From assembly GCA_028622995.1 (NCBI GenBank), contig JAJQJQ010000059.1, forward strand, positions 496,001 to 560,000: DNA of 64,000 nucleotides, read 5' to 3'. This stretch comes from Panagrolaimus kolymaensis. Lineage: Eukaryota; Nematoda; Chromadorea; Rhabditida; Panagrolaimidae. The position numbers were made by a program, and so were the translations under genes. The notes under the pieces were generated by a model, which saw only the letters and a list, made by a program, of their open reading frames with translations, had not been told where the DNA came from and did no database searches. Shown in pieces: positions 11,701-23,574 of this stretch (the stretch's first letter is position 1; every line of letters starts with the position of its first letter).

Positions 11701-13673
11701 ATTATTCAAACAATCAACAACAAATTTCTGCTTTAGAGACAGCAAAAACATCTGAAACCAAAAAGCAACAGGAGCCAATTCTTGATGGAATTGTATTTAT
11801 TACAGAAAAAGATGGAGTGAGCAGCATGCAGGATTTATCCTCAAAAATTGACCCAATTCCAGTATCTAATATTGCTGAAGAAGAAGTTGTTGTTGATGTC
11901 GCCGCCACTAATTCATTACCAAAAAAGGCAGTAACAGCAGAAGAAACTTTATATCCAAATGAAATAACTGTAATTGATTTTGTTACGCCCACTGTTGCAG
12001 CAACCACCGGTGTTGCTGCTGAACCTAAACCATGTTCAAGTAAATCAACGATTTACAAAAAAGTTACTTCACCAACAAAATATTTTCCTATGCCATATTC
12101 TGACAAAAAAATCGACCTTAAAAATAGCTTAATTGAATCAGGAATTTTGATGAATACCGATTTCGCAAAAATTCAAGACTCATATCAACAAATGAATGAT
12201 CGAGCATTGAATTGCAAAACTGGTGAATATTTATCTGAGGAAACTAAAAATCAAGCATTTAAATTCCATTTTAATAATCTCAAAATGGCTTATCGCGTTT
12301 TCAAATCTCGCCACGATAATTTTGTTGAAAATTTCCTTAAATTTTGTGAATTAAAAAATGTTGAAGAAAATCCTGAAAAACTTCAATATTTCTGCCAAAA
12401 TTTTATTAAAGTTTTGCCCCAAACTATTCAAACTTCAGCTCCATGGAAATCATGCCCATATTCTCAATTATTTTCAACTACAACAGCCACAACTGAAAAT
12501 TCTATCATGAAATTTAAAGGAAAATGTGGAGATTTTGCAAAAATTATTAAAAGTGGAGAATTTTTGGAAGCTGCCGCTAAAGATCGAAATCTTTATGGAG
12601 CATTTTTGGAAAAAGTTTTAAAAGAAAATGATTATATTGAAAATTTGAAACATCAATGCGTTGAAAAAAATCGGGAAATGGTAGAACGACTTCGAAAAAG
12701 AGTTGAAGAAAGAACCCAGCAATTCGCAGCAGAAGAAGCAATTCCAAATTCTCCAATGCCAGAAGAAAAGCAGCAACCAATGATCGAAATTGTTGAAAAG
12801 CAGACGACGATGTCGACTGCTGTTGTTGAAAAGCCCAAACCTAAATTCACTTTGGTTCCAGGGGCTGTATGTGATTTTCCTCCATATAATCCTCCTCCAA
12901 ATCCACATCGTTCAATTGCAATTTCTGCACAACAAGAAAAATCCAAATTAACCCGTGTTGAAAAAGGAAAAGTTAAAAATGATTTAAATAAATGGCTCAG
13001 CGATCAACAACGAGAAGCTGAAACTACTCGAGATTTCATAATTTCTAAACCCATCATTTCTCAAACACCTCCAACATCATCGACGACATACATTTCTGAA
13101 TCGGTTCAACTTCATCAAAATAAAATAATTCAACTTCAAAAAGATTTAGAAATCATGAAAAAAGATTTGGAATCCACTAAAATTCAATTGGATGACACTG
13201 AAAAAATTCGTCAAACTTTAGCTGATATGAATTTGGCTCTCACAACGAATAAACAAGAAATTAAAATGGAACTCGTGGAAGTTAAAAATAAATCAGAAAA
13301 ATTTCAAAAAGAAAATTTTGAATTAAAAAATGAAAATTCTAAATTAATAAAGAATTTGGAAATCAAAAATCAACAAATTTCAAAAACAGCAGACGATTTA
13401 AAGAAAGTTTTGGAAAAAGCTGCCAATTTTAAATTTGATTTAAATGCTGCTCAAAAGAAAGCGGAATATTTTGAAAAATTGGCCAATGATTTAACTCAAA
13501 GTTTAAAAAACTTTCAATTAGCTCAAAATCTTCAAATTCAACTTTGTGAAACTCAATCCAAACTTATGGCCACGGAAAAAGCTTTAAAAGAACGAGAAAA
13601 ATTGGATGGAATTTCAAGAAATTTGGTTTTAAAACGATTCCAAGAAAATGATGATGAACCTCCAGTTATTTAA
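5759..13673 (+). CDS. Giant acidic/serine-rich coiled-coil protein with SUMO-interaction-like motifs
   Basis: Seven exons (5759-5930, 6328-7472, 7528-7598, 7662-8253, 8312-8557, 8770-8846, 8903-13673) join in phase to give about 2357 residues. The N-terminal 600 residues contain Ser and Asp runs with short hydrophobic cores set in acid: EIQIF near residue 9, DVQFV near 38, ISVI followed by a Ser run near 68, DVQFI near 520, and QVVYL after an Asp run near 600. These resemble SUMO-interacting motifs. Residues 802-849 and 924-971 are diverged copies of one unit. A Pro/Asn/Gln-rich middle follows, with coiled coils near residues 1440-1530 and near the C terminus. The last exon is 4.8 kb without an intron. 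I recognise no enzyme domain. A role as a nuclear scaffold is inference from composition only. AATAAA follows the stop at once. Confidence 0.8.
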
Positions 13674-14460
13674 ATAAATAAATTAATTAATTTCGTGCTT
13701 CAATTATTTTCTAAAATTCTTAATTTTTTGTTTGTTTTGTTTCTTTTTTTAAATTCCATTTATTCACCAAAAAAAAATAATAATCATTCTTTAAACAAAA
13801 AAACATTTCATTTTTTTGTATGTATTTTCATTTAATTCATTTAATCAACAATCAATTCACAGACATAGTTAATCAACGTATTTTATATATCCATCTTTTT
13901 TGTTGCTTATTTAATTTTTTTTGCTATTTTTTTAAAATCATTCTGTAATTTAGTAATTTTGTATTAGTTTTGAAAATAAAAATTTTTGTAAGGAAAATGT
14001 TTTTTTTTTAATTTGAAAAAAAAGTTAACAAAAAAGTTTCAAACAGTTATTTATTTTAAATTTCATTGTAAATTTTACAACAACAAAAATCGTTAAAAAA
14101 AGTTAAAGAAAACCCGAAATAAAGAATTGATAAAACAAATTTATAATTCATTTATAAAAAGTTTTCATCAGCCAATCTTAAAAAAAAGAGAAGGAAAAAC
14201 GAACTAAAAAATTTGAAAGGTTATTGGGCAAAATGACTGCGGTCGCCATAAATAATAAAAAAAGTTTATCTCTCGCGCTTTTGTTTTTCTTTTCTATTAT
14301 TGATCGTTAAAACTATTTTTTCTTTCTTCCTGAATTCGAGCTAAATATATATATAAAAATTAAAAATTATTAACAAATAATTTTCAATCAATTTTGTTTA
14401 ATATATTTTTTTACTAATAAGAACGCATTTTTTTCAGAACTCCATTTATTTATTAAAAAA
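13674..14460. other. 3' UTR and intergenic spacer
   Basis: About 790 AT-rich bases lie between two plus-strand low-complexity genes. An AATAAA signal overlaps the start of the spacer, and a T-rich acceptor (TTTTTTTCAG) ends at 14437. I see no other gene. Confidence 0.6.
14427..14437 (+). other. Splice acceptor in 5' leader (likely SL trans-splice site)
   Basis: ATTTTTTTCAG ends at 14437, 23 bases before the ATG at 14461. No upstream coding exon is visible, so spliced-leader addition is the simplest reading. Confidence 0.45.
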
Positions 14461-16185
14461 ATGAGTTACAATCCATATTGCTTTTCAAATAACCAAGGAG
14501 GTGGTTATGGACCTCCACCTTCGAGTTCATCGTTTGATGATCCAAGAATGATGAGACAACAGCATCAGCATCAGCAGCGAGAAGGACCGCCATCACATTT
14601 TCCTCGACCTGAACCTTCATCATTTGAATATGGTCCACCTCAACATCATCAACAACAACCAAATTATTCATCTTGGGCATCGCCAAATGAATCAGCGAGA
14701 TCGTCGGCTCAACAATATTCAAGCAGCGGTGGCATGAATGAAACATTATCAAATTATAATTTTAATTTTAATCCCAGAGCTTTTTCACAATCTGTTTTTC
14801 CTACTATGCTTGGAATGGGCCAACAACCATCTCAACAACAGCAACATCCAAAACCTTTAATGCCTGAATTATCTGGTCCTCAACCACTTATTCATGGATT
14901 ATCGGCAACGTCATCAGCGTTGCGACATCCAAATCAAAAACAAAGACGTCGCCTTTTCAGAGATGCTGCCTTGGGAAATGGCCACCATAATCGAGATGGA
15001 AATGGAGGAGGAATGAAAAATAATAATCGAATTCGTCCAAGAAATCCTAAACCAAATCCATCAAATAATAATAGTCTTCGACCTGCAGTAGCTGCTAGCA
15101 ACAAGGCAGTCGTCACCACAACAACATCAAACACAAATATATCTAATCCTCCAACATCGACGACAACGACGACAAATAATAATACCCCTAACAACAAATC
15201 AGTGGCAGCTCCTGAAGCGGCGAAAACAGTTGTTGTTAATCCACCACCAAAAACTACTGAATTAGTTCCAATTATTAATTCTTCCATGCCAGCAGCAACC
15301 AAAGAAGCGGCGGCAACAGCAACAAGCAAGGAAGTAGCTGCTGCTAAATCTCTACCTCCACCAAAGCTCCCAGAAAATGGCGCTTCTACTAAATCCAACA
15401 ACCAAAATCCATCTCCATCCAAGAATCTCGCCCATCCATCCCCAAATAAACCAAATTTAAAATTTAACAACAATAATTTTGGGAAAAAACAATTTCATCC
15501 AAAGTCAACAACAAAGCCAACGACGACGATGACCAAAAAAACATTTTCTCAAAGTGCAATACAAAAACTCAAAAATTCTTTAAATGAAGAAAAACTTAAA
15601 CGTGAAACATATGAAAAGCGAATAGATTCGTTGGAAGCTGCAGTGAAAAAGCTTCAAGAAGAAAGAAACACGGAAACCATGATTAAAACAGCGATCGAAA
15701 CTTTAAATACTTCTAAAAAAGCTTTGGATACTTTAACTCAAAATAATGAAGAAGCTTTGAATCAATTAAAAATCGCTAAAGACAGAATTAGTGAACTTGA
15801 AAAAGAGAGGGATAACGCAATGAAATCAATTCAAATTATGGTTGGAGCGGATTCAGAAGTATCCAACCAAAGAAAAGCAGCAGTCGATGGAAATGGAGAC
15901 ACTGAAATGGCCGAACTCGAAAATGATAATAACCATGACAGCCAAGTAAATGTAAACCCATCTTCTGGAAATTTTGTTCACGATAAAATTGATAATAGTT
16001 TTCCAGAATCCAATAAAAAAAACAATGAAGGAATAATAAAATCTGAAATAGTTGAAAATTCTCATGAAAACACAGCGACGACGACGGATAAATCCATTAT
16101 TATTGAATCTCAAAATCAAAAACCAACTCCTCCAAATTCTAATGAAACCACCAAAAAGGAACCAAGCCCTATTATTGTTTTGTAA
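14461..16185 (+). CDS. Low-complexity Gln/Asn/Pro-rich coiled-coil protein
   Basis: A single uninterrupted exon encodes 574 residues. Residues 1-160 are rich in Gly, Pro, Gln, His and Ser. A basic patch (KQRRRLF) sits near residue 160, followed by an Arg/Asn-rich segment and long Thr/Asn/Pro/Ala runs. Residues of roughly 360-460 form a heptad-like coiled coil rich in Lys, Glu and Leu. The acidic tail ends in PSPIIVL, a hydrophobic core that could act as a SUMO-interaction or PDZ-type C-terminal ligand. I recognise no family. It shares its style (intron-poor, low complexity, coiled coil) with the giant gene just upstream on the same strand, so the two may act together; this is inference. AATAAA occurs about 90 bases after the stop. 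Confidence 0.75.
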   Translation: MSYNPYCFSNNQGGGYGPPPSSSSFDDPRMMRQQHQHQQREGPPSHFPRPEPSSFEYGPPQHHQQQPNYSSWASPNESARSSAQQYSSSGGMNETLSNYNFNFNPRAFSQSVFPTMLGMGQQPSQQQQHPKPLMPELSGPQPLIHGLSATSSALRHPNQKQRRRLFRDAALGNGHHNRDGNGGGMKNNNRIRPRNPKPNPSNNNSLRPAVAASNKAVVTTTTSNTNISNPPTSTTTTTNNNTPNNKSVAAPEAAKTVVVNPPPKTTELVPIINSSMPAATKEAAATATSKEVAAAKSLPPPKLPENGASTKSNNQNPSPSKNLAHPSPNKPNLKFNNNNFGKKQFHPKSTTKPTTTMTKKTFSQSAIQKLKNSLNEEKLKRETYEKRIDSLEAAVKKLQEERNTETMIKTAIETLNTSKKALDTLTQNNEEALNQLKIAKDRISELEKERDNAMKSIQIMVGADSEVSNQRKAAVDGNGDTEMAELENDNNHDSQVNVNPSSGNFVHDKIDNSFPESNKKNNEGIIKSEIVENSHENTATTTDKSIIIESQNQKPTPPNSNETTKKEPSPIIVL

Positions 16186-16846
16186 AAAAAAGTTTTTGAA
16201 GGCATTTTATTTATTTATTTTATATATTCCCTTAAAAAATTTATTGTTTAAATCTCTCTCTTCTGCTTCCAAGGGTAAATAAACATTAAATAATTTTTTT
16301 TATTTTGTCATGGTTTTTTTTCTTTTATGTATTTCTTCTTATTTATATTTGTAAAATTATTTATTATATTGACTTAAAAAAAACAATAAATAAATGATTG
16401 ATTCAAAAAATTTCATTCTTATTTTTGAGCTCCAAGGAATTATTAACAAAAGCTTTTGTTAAGTTTAGCAAATTCGAATTTTTTTTATTGAGTAAATGTC
16501 AAAATTTGCTAAGTTGTTCTGGATCTTTCAAAACATCGCTGAGGGTTTTCATAAGTTGGGTTAACACCGAAAACTTTTGAAGTACTTTTTCTTTTTACCA
16601 ATCAATCAATTCAATTCAAGCTAGCAGCTGTTTTTCTGAAATAATAAAAGTAATAGAATATGAAAATTGGCAATGTGTTTCTTAATGCTAACTTTCTTTT
16701 TGCTTTTTAGATTAAAAAAAACAATATATATTGAAAAAAAATCAAATTAGAAGCCAGCGTTGTTATTTATTTGAATCAAAACTATATTTACCAATTCTTT
16801 CAAAAATAGTATTTGTTTATAAAAATCTATTATTTACAAAAAATTT
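16186..16846. other. Intergenic; weak minus-strand coding-like fragment
   Basis: On the minus strand at about 16486-16590 two overlapping frames stay open for about 27-30 codons; one ends in KDPEQLSKF before a stop. No start or consistent splice site is visible, so I do not call a gene. The rest is AT-rich. Confidence 0.3.
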
Positions 16847-19724
16847 ATGGCATCTTTTTTCCTATCAGATGAATATTTAAATAAACTTTCCCCAAGTTAT
16901 CAGAAGGAATTAAACAAGCTCAAAGATTCCTTAGAAGTTTTAGAAAATCATGAAAAGAAGCAAGAAACTTTGGAGAAATTTTCACAAAACTTTTTAATGC
17001 CTCGTCAACTTTGGGATCAAATAATTAGGTAATTATTAATCGCCCCTGCAATGTTTGTTTCTTTTTCCCTCGTCTGCTTTGCTTCCATAATTTTTTTCTT
17101 CATCGGCTGCTTTTAACTTTCCAAATAAATCTTTTTTTAGTTTATATTTTTTTAATTCTCATGGAACCTACGACGAAGCAGCAAAAGAAAAACTTGAAAT
17201 CCTTCGAAAACTCGCGATATATCAATTTTATTATGATCGAAAAGGAAAATTTCGAGATAAAATACGATTATATTTATTTTTTCAAATTGAACATCGAAAA
17301 TTACTTAAAACTGAAGAAGATTTTGATGAATATCGCCATTCCGGGGGATTACCATTTATTAAAATGAAAGAAAAACAATTGGAATATCCACACCGAGAAT
17401 TGGAAAGGTTTTTTAAATTTTATGAACGATATTCAAGTAAAAAAAATATTTTCTGTCAAAAAATATATATTCTAATTTTTAGCAAAAGCCCCTTCGCCAA
17501 AATTATGTAAAAAAGTGAAAGAAATGAAAAAATTATATAACAAAATTAAAGCTTCGGAAAATGATGTCGAAAAATGGATTAAATGTTTAAAAGAAGCAGA
17601 CGATAATGAATTTGTGATTCATAACATTGAATATAGACTTGGAAAAGATTTAACGGATGTGAAATTATGGAAATTATATATTGAATTTTTGAAGGAAATA
17701 AATCCGAAAGTGAGTTTGAATTAAATAATAAAAAATTTAAAAAACAGGTAAAAATTGAGAAATTTATTTTGAAAATCATGACCAGCTGATTCCCAAAATA
17801 AAATGCTCTAAGACCAAAAACTGAAACCTAAGAACGGAAAAAATTTTTTAAACAATAATTGAACCAAGAGGCCAAAGATTTTTAGTTTTCATTTAAACAA
17901 AGAAATCTGGCTTTGGTTTGGAGAAAAAACTTTCCCAAAGGCTTCGAAACAATGACTCTCGATTTTTTCATTTTTCTTATTTAAATAATTTTTTATAAAG
18001 TTTTTCGCTTTATTTTTAAAGTAACAAAAAATATAGTTCTCAAAACTTGAATTAATATTTTGGATTAATATATGCTAATTTTGGAGCAAATAAAATATCG
18101 AAAATTTATTTAAATTTTTGCAAGCTTTGTTTTATTCTAGAAAGATTTAATTAATCGGATATTTTAGGAAATGTTGCAAGTCTATTCAAAGTATTGCCGC
18201 TTTTTCATCGACGATCAAGAAATGAAAGAAAACTATCAAAAAGAAATCGGAATTCACGGACCTGTTTTTATTTCATGGAAAAATCCATTTTCATTCGAAT
18301 CCATCGAACCCGAAATTAAAGAATTAACTATGCAAGATTTTTTTGGAGAAAATTTTGAATTAACTGAAAAAATTTGTTGGAACCCAAAAAAGCCATGTGG
18401 AAAATATTTTTTTGATAATCAAAAAACTGTAAAAATTTCTCAACAAAATTTTGGATTTCCACGAACTTTAATTTTTTACATTTTTGAAAATTCCAATTCC
18501 GTGGTTTTGCAACGAATGTATCAAACATGCAAATATTTTTTTGCTAAAAAATCTTTGCCAATTTGTTATAATTTTAAATATACTTGTTCGCCGAGAAGAC
18601 AAAAAATAGCTTTTCGGGAAGAATCGGTGGATATTCGAATGGATCAAAATGGAATCCTTGACCTCAAAAATTTATATATTTCCAATTCTCTATCATTTTA
18701 TTATTTACCTGAAATTAATTTTAAAACTCTTTCAAAAATTATTCCTAGTTTTAAACGATGCGAACCCAAACATATTACAATTGAAAATCAAAATATTACT
18801 TTTGAAGAATTTAAATTTATTTCGAGTCAAGGAAAAAATGTGGAAACATTAAATTTTAAGAATGTTAGAATCATTGAAAATGATGGAAATTTGGTGGCGT
18901 TGGAAAATATTATGGAAATGTTACCAAATATTTGGGAATTAAGGTAAGTGGCTAAAAAAAGTGGAATTGTTTGATAATTTTGTTTTGACACTATTCTTTT
19001 TTTCGGAAAATAAATAAAAAACTTACAAAAGAATAGATATAAAAAAAATATATTTAAGGAAATAAAAATTTTCCACATGGTGAAAGACAAAAAAAAATAT
19101 TTTGCAGCGAGACTTAACTCTTTTATTTTTTATCTTAATGTCATCAGTTTTTTTTAAAAGGATAGTAATTCAAATTTTTCATGGCAAGGATAATAAATTA
19201 AGTTTTTTTTTCACCTTGAGATGCGCTTTTTAAATGATTTATTATTGGCGAAACTTCAAATTGTTAAAAGTTTTTTTTGTTTATTTTAAGTTTTATATTG
19301 TTTAAAAAAACTTTTAACATTCCCGTTTTTGAAACCGATTTCTTTTAGACTTGACAATGTTCATTGCACTCCTCAAACTTCCTATCTTTTAAATCAAATG
19401 GAATTCCATCCTAAATTTAGAAGCTTAAATATTTATCAATTAAATGATAGTTTAGAAGTTAGCGATTTTTATAATTTTTTAAAAGTAAGTTTGGTTCTAA
19501 ATTTTTTTATTGTTTTCTTAAAACTAAAAATTTTTTTACAGAAAAACACAGATTCCAAAACAAAAATCACCCTTTCAAGCGCAGAAAATGTTAATGAAGA
19601 TTTTATTTTTAAATTAAAGCAAATGGAAAATAAATTATCAGAAAAATGGGATTTAACCAAGAAAATTAAACCTTCTATCAATGTTTGGACTGCCGAAGAA
19701 TATGAATTATTATTTTTGCCTTAA
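16847..19724 (+). CDS. HAT-like helical region fused to an F-box-like protein
   Basis: Six exons (16847-17028, 17141-17436, 17483-17709, 18168-18943, 19349-19484, 19542-19724) join in phase to give 599 residues. Residues 188-260 carry half-a-TPR-like spacing of aromatic residues (W191, W222, KLYIEFL, YSKYCRFF), as in RNA-processing factors such as PRP39. Residues 331-375 (FPRTLIFYIF, then QTCKYFFAK) match the F-box-like module common in clade IV nematode proteins, with a leucine-rich, DUF38-like tail behind it. F-box proteins usually link substrates to SKP1-cullin ligases, so an adaptor role is inferred. The HAT call is weaker than the F-box call. A truncated relative of residues 1-110 lies on the minus strand at 56422-56922. 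AATAAA follows about 30 bases after the stop. Confidence 0.7.
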
Positions 19725-20596
19725 AGTACATAATTTTATTTTTTCTTTCGATGCAAATAAATGTAAATATATTTATTTTTTATTCTAAAATGCTAATTTT
19801 ATAAAAGTCATTTATTTCTGTTTGGAATTTTTTTATGAAAAAATAAATTACTGTCCTCGTAAAATTTTATTTTAATAATATGAATCAAGAAAATTATAAA
19901 TTATTTTACATTTTTTTTCACATCTTTCCACTTCCGAAGAATAATAGAATCCACCAATGAGTTTTTCATTGCCATTTTTTCATTATTAAAGCAACAACAA
20001 AAATAAATGATTGTTAGAGATCTGAAAAAAAATCCCGACTTCTTTAAAGTATAAAACGTAAAAAAATGAAAAAAAGTAAAAACAATTTTGAATAAAATAT
20101 TCAAAAAAATAAATAAATTGTTAAAGCTTTAAAAAAATGCATTTTCGTTGCTTAACAACAATAATTTTTGTTTGATAATAATGAACATCATTAATATAGA
20201 CAGCAGCGGCAGCAGTTTTTTTCCTCTTCTTCATTTGCTTCTTTCTTTATCAGCAACAACTGCCGTTCATTAAATTTTTTTGTTCCTTGATTTTCTTCCT
20301 TTAATTTACCAGAGATAAAAATTTTAAAAGCAAAACAATACTTAAAAAATGCGTTGATACCTTCTTTTTTTGATTTCTTTTCATAAAACAAATTCTCTAC
20401 ATAAACATTTATTATTATTATTTTTCTTGTTTGTGTCAATGCATCTCCACTTATTCGATCAAAAAGTTCGAATTAAACAAAAGTTGTAAAAATAAAACTT
20501 TTTTCACATTCATTTTTTTTTGATTTAAAAATAACTAACAAAATTGAATTCAAACACATATTATGTATTTTGAGTAAAGACAATTTTGTTTTTATT
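19725..20596. other. Intergenic, no gene seen
   Basis: AT-rich spacer between convergent genes. The minus frame at 20191-20439 is Lys/Glu-rich and has no splice context or recognisable domain, so I treat it as chance. Confidence 0.5.
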
Positions 20597-21128
20597 TTAT
20601 TGCCATCTTTTTTTTTTATTTTCTATCTTTTTTGTTGTTATCCAATTAATTGAAACTATTTCATTCCAATTATATTTACTTGTATATATTCCAATTTTAA
20701 TTCCCATAGTTTCACCTTGTTTTAAAAGTTCGGTTATAAACTTTTGATTATAACTTTTATATTTCGGCCATTCATTTATTTGAATATCCAACCAAAAAAT
20801 ATCCACTTTTGCACCTGCTTCTTTTACTTTTTTAATTGCAATTTCAATTTGATCTTTTGGGGCTGAACAATTTTTTCGAAGGCAATGAAAAATATATGCA
20901 TCCACATATTTCCAACCAGCTGCACGAGCATTTTGAATATTTTGTATTCCATTAACATCAGGAACACCGATGGATCGATAAATTCGTCCAATATAAAATG
21001 AAAATCCATTTTGCGATAAACATTTAAAAACCATCAACAGAGACATCTTGAATTCCATCAAAACCAAGTAAACCTTTGGTAAATTTAAATAAAAACGCAC
21101 AACAAAAAATAAAGTTAAATACTTTCAT
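20597..21128 (-). pseudogene. GH25 lysozyme-like gene, frameshifted and truncated
   Basis: Met at 21128 begins a signal peptide, then GFDGIQDVSVDGF, the opening of nematode GH25 lysozymes. The frame then stops at a run of five A (plus strand) at 21026-21030; homology continues one base out of phase with KCLSQNGFSFYIGR, the GWKYVDAYIF segment and the FWLDIQ segment. GH25 enzymes cleave peptidoglycan using Asp and Glu of a DxE motif. Here the motif reads DIQ, so the catalytic Glu is replaced by Gln. The second half of the domain is missing: after a YTSKYNW-like segment the frame runs into low-complexity DNA. Frameshift, lost catalytic residue and truncation together suggest a pseudogene. The one-base shift alone could be an assembly error in a homopolymer. 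Confidence 0.7.
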
Positions 21129-22148
21129 AATTTTTGAAGTTGTAAACAGTGGCTTTTAGAAACTTTATTTATTAAATATGCAAAATCAACGACGATGGTT
21201 TATAATTAAAAGCAAAGGTAAAAAAAACAAGTTAAATTTTTGAAAAAAAAGGTTGGAAAATTGATAAACTGATAAGAATTTTCGATAGTTACACACTCGC
21301 AAAATAAAAAGAACGGAAAAAAGCACCTAGAAACAACATCAAAAACAAAAACACACTTATTCCTTTATCAATGTTTTCCTCGTCTTTTCGAGCAGCAAAA
21401 CAACAACCACCAATAACCATAAATAAATGTGAGTTATCATTTTTTAAAGTAAAACAAAATTAGAAAATCTGAATAAAGCTTTATGTAAGTTCATATAAAT
21501 TCAGGTAGTGTGTATAAGTTTAAGCTAATGGTGATTCAAGAAATTAGCTAGCATACTAATAACCTCGATATTTTGATACCAATGGTTATAACAAAAATAT
21601 GTTTGTCTTATTGAACAAGACTAGTACAAACTTCAGTAAATAAAAATAATGATTGTCATTTTATTTGATAACTGCATGTCTTAGGGTAAAGAAAATCAAG
21701 GATAACTTGAAAATATTCTTTTCATTAGTGCGAAGTCACAAATGCCATTTCTGCATTTCCATGTCTTTACGCTGCTATCGGATAACCTATAGCTAACGTA
21801 AGTACTTTGTATTAAAAAGTCTCTGATATTAGAAATTAGTAGTTTACCAACTCAGTAAGGTTAAATTTTAGAATAATATTTGGTAATACGACACTTTTTG
21901 CAGCAACATCACTTTCGAAACAACATTTGAGCGACAAAAATCTCATAATTAGAATACTATAAACAAAAGGGAAATAAACGAGAGGCATCATTCACTTTAC
22001 ACAAAAAACAAAACTTTTATGATAACAATGTAAAACAAAATGAACAACATTTACAGATCAAAAAAAGCATAAAATCCATAGTTAAACAACAATAATCAAA
22101 ATTCAAAAGTCAAATGAAACAAAAACGGTATTGACACATATGTAATAA
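21129..22148. other. Intergenic, atypical composition, no gene seen
   Basis: About 1 kb with fewer homopolymer runs and an A-rich plus strand compared with the rest of the window. I see no coding frame or RNA gene. Confidence 0.5.
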
Positions 22149-22698
22149 TCATTCAACTTCATCTTCATTTGCAAGCATATTGGGTATTGAATCACGAATA
22201 ACAAATTTTCGACCAGTTTCAGGACATTCAAGTTCGCCATCAACAACATTGATACAATTGAGAAGCTTGTAAGCCTAAAAAATAGTATGTACATATAAAT
22301 TAGATCAAAACATTCCAAGAAAGCATAAGAGTGAACAATGAAAGAATATAACGAAGAAGCAAAGACTTACAGCATTCAAGAAAGTTTCATTATTTTCCCA
22401 ATCACTTGGTAATTCATTCGGGAATTCAATATTTCCAATATTTGTAATTCTTCCAGCTTCAGCAAGAACAGGATATTCAACTTTTTGAAGCATTTTCTTA
22501 GTAAAATCGGCATCAAATTCTGATTCAATCATCTGAAAAATGATAGGAAAATTATATATATTACGATTACAAAGAAAAAATGCACGTTAAAAGAAACAAA
22601 CTTACTTCAGCTTTGGTGACTCGGAGAATCAATGGATACCCAACTTTAACATTCTTTAAAAATGATGATGATAGAAAATTATGAGTTAGAAGCTTCAT
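22149..22698 (-). CDS. trmt112: TRM112 methyltransferase activator subunit
   Basis: Three phase-0 exons (22698-22606, 22532-22371, 22274-22149) encode 126 residues, the usual length of TRM112. The N terminus MKLLTHNFL and the C-terminal [18 protein letters not shown] segment are hallmark sequences. TRM112 is a small zinc-ribbon-like partner that stabilises several SAM-dependent methyltransferases acting on tRNA, rRNA and the release factor eRF1. Only some zinc-binding positions of other species are kept; one Cys of the N-terminal pair is not obvious. The start codon is well supported by homology. The downstream neighbour is the GH25 relic; the BTB gene lies upstream on the same strand about 880 bases away, so an operon is unlikely. 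Confidence 0.93.
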
Positions 22699-23574
22699 TA
22701 TTTGATTTGATTTTGATAGAATTCTTTGAAGGATGATAAAACTAAAAACTAAAAGCTTTGGAGAAAACAATTTTTTTGCCATGCATTGGCTTTAGAACAC
22801 ACGTTGCCAGCAGCAACCGTCCCATCGAAAACTAAAAAATGTCGCCGCTAACGTTGTTGTTAGTAATCAATATCAGCTTTCATTCAACCTTTGTTTTCTA
22901 ATTCATAACTTTTATAACACTTTTATCATTCTTAAGGTGTAGAGAATTGGTTTATTTAGTCAATTCTTAAAATTAACTCCAGCTAGTTTTTAGTAGTTTC
23001 AACTTCTTTTTTTGTGAATGAAAATGAAGCTTTGTTGTTTAAAAAATCATGCTTGAAAAACTTTGAGCTTCTTCGTCCATCCTTTACTTTAGCTTATTTG
23101 AGATTCATTAGAACTGATATTAACATATAAGAAACAAGAAGAAAAAATGCATTAAAAACCAAAAAAAGGAAAACACGTTCAAACAAGCCATTATTAGATT
23201 GGTTGAAGCTAACGAAAAGAAAGTGCATTACAGTATTAACCTTGTTTGCTAGTTGCAATAACACCCAATGGTGTGCATTAAAAGAATGTACTAACTCGAA
23301 AAACAAAAACAATGAAGCAAGGTGGAAATAAAAGAAACGCAAAAGATCAAACATAAGAGATACTGATACATAATTATTATATGAAAGCCAATTAATAACT
23401 TTAAGACTTTCATTAATCCCTCTGCTAAACAGAAGGTTCAAAAATTACAAAGAAAACGTTTTTTACATTTATTAAACTTTATTGGCAAAATAAAAAAACA
23501 AGACAAAAAAAGATATTAAATATAACAAGTTAAAAACAGAAAAAAGAAGAGGCTTTATTCATATTGACCAAACA
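22699..23574. other. Intergenic between TRM112 and BTB genes
   Basis: About 880 bases hold the 5' leader of TRM112 and the 3' UTR of the BTB gene. The minus frame at 23094-23441 is hydrophobic and has no family match I can see. Confidence 0.5.

Noticed and set aside
16486..16590. Minus-strand fragment ending KDPEQLSKF
   Set aside because: Two frames are open at once over only about 30 codons and the nearest acceptor leads to stops in every phase.
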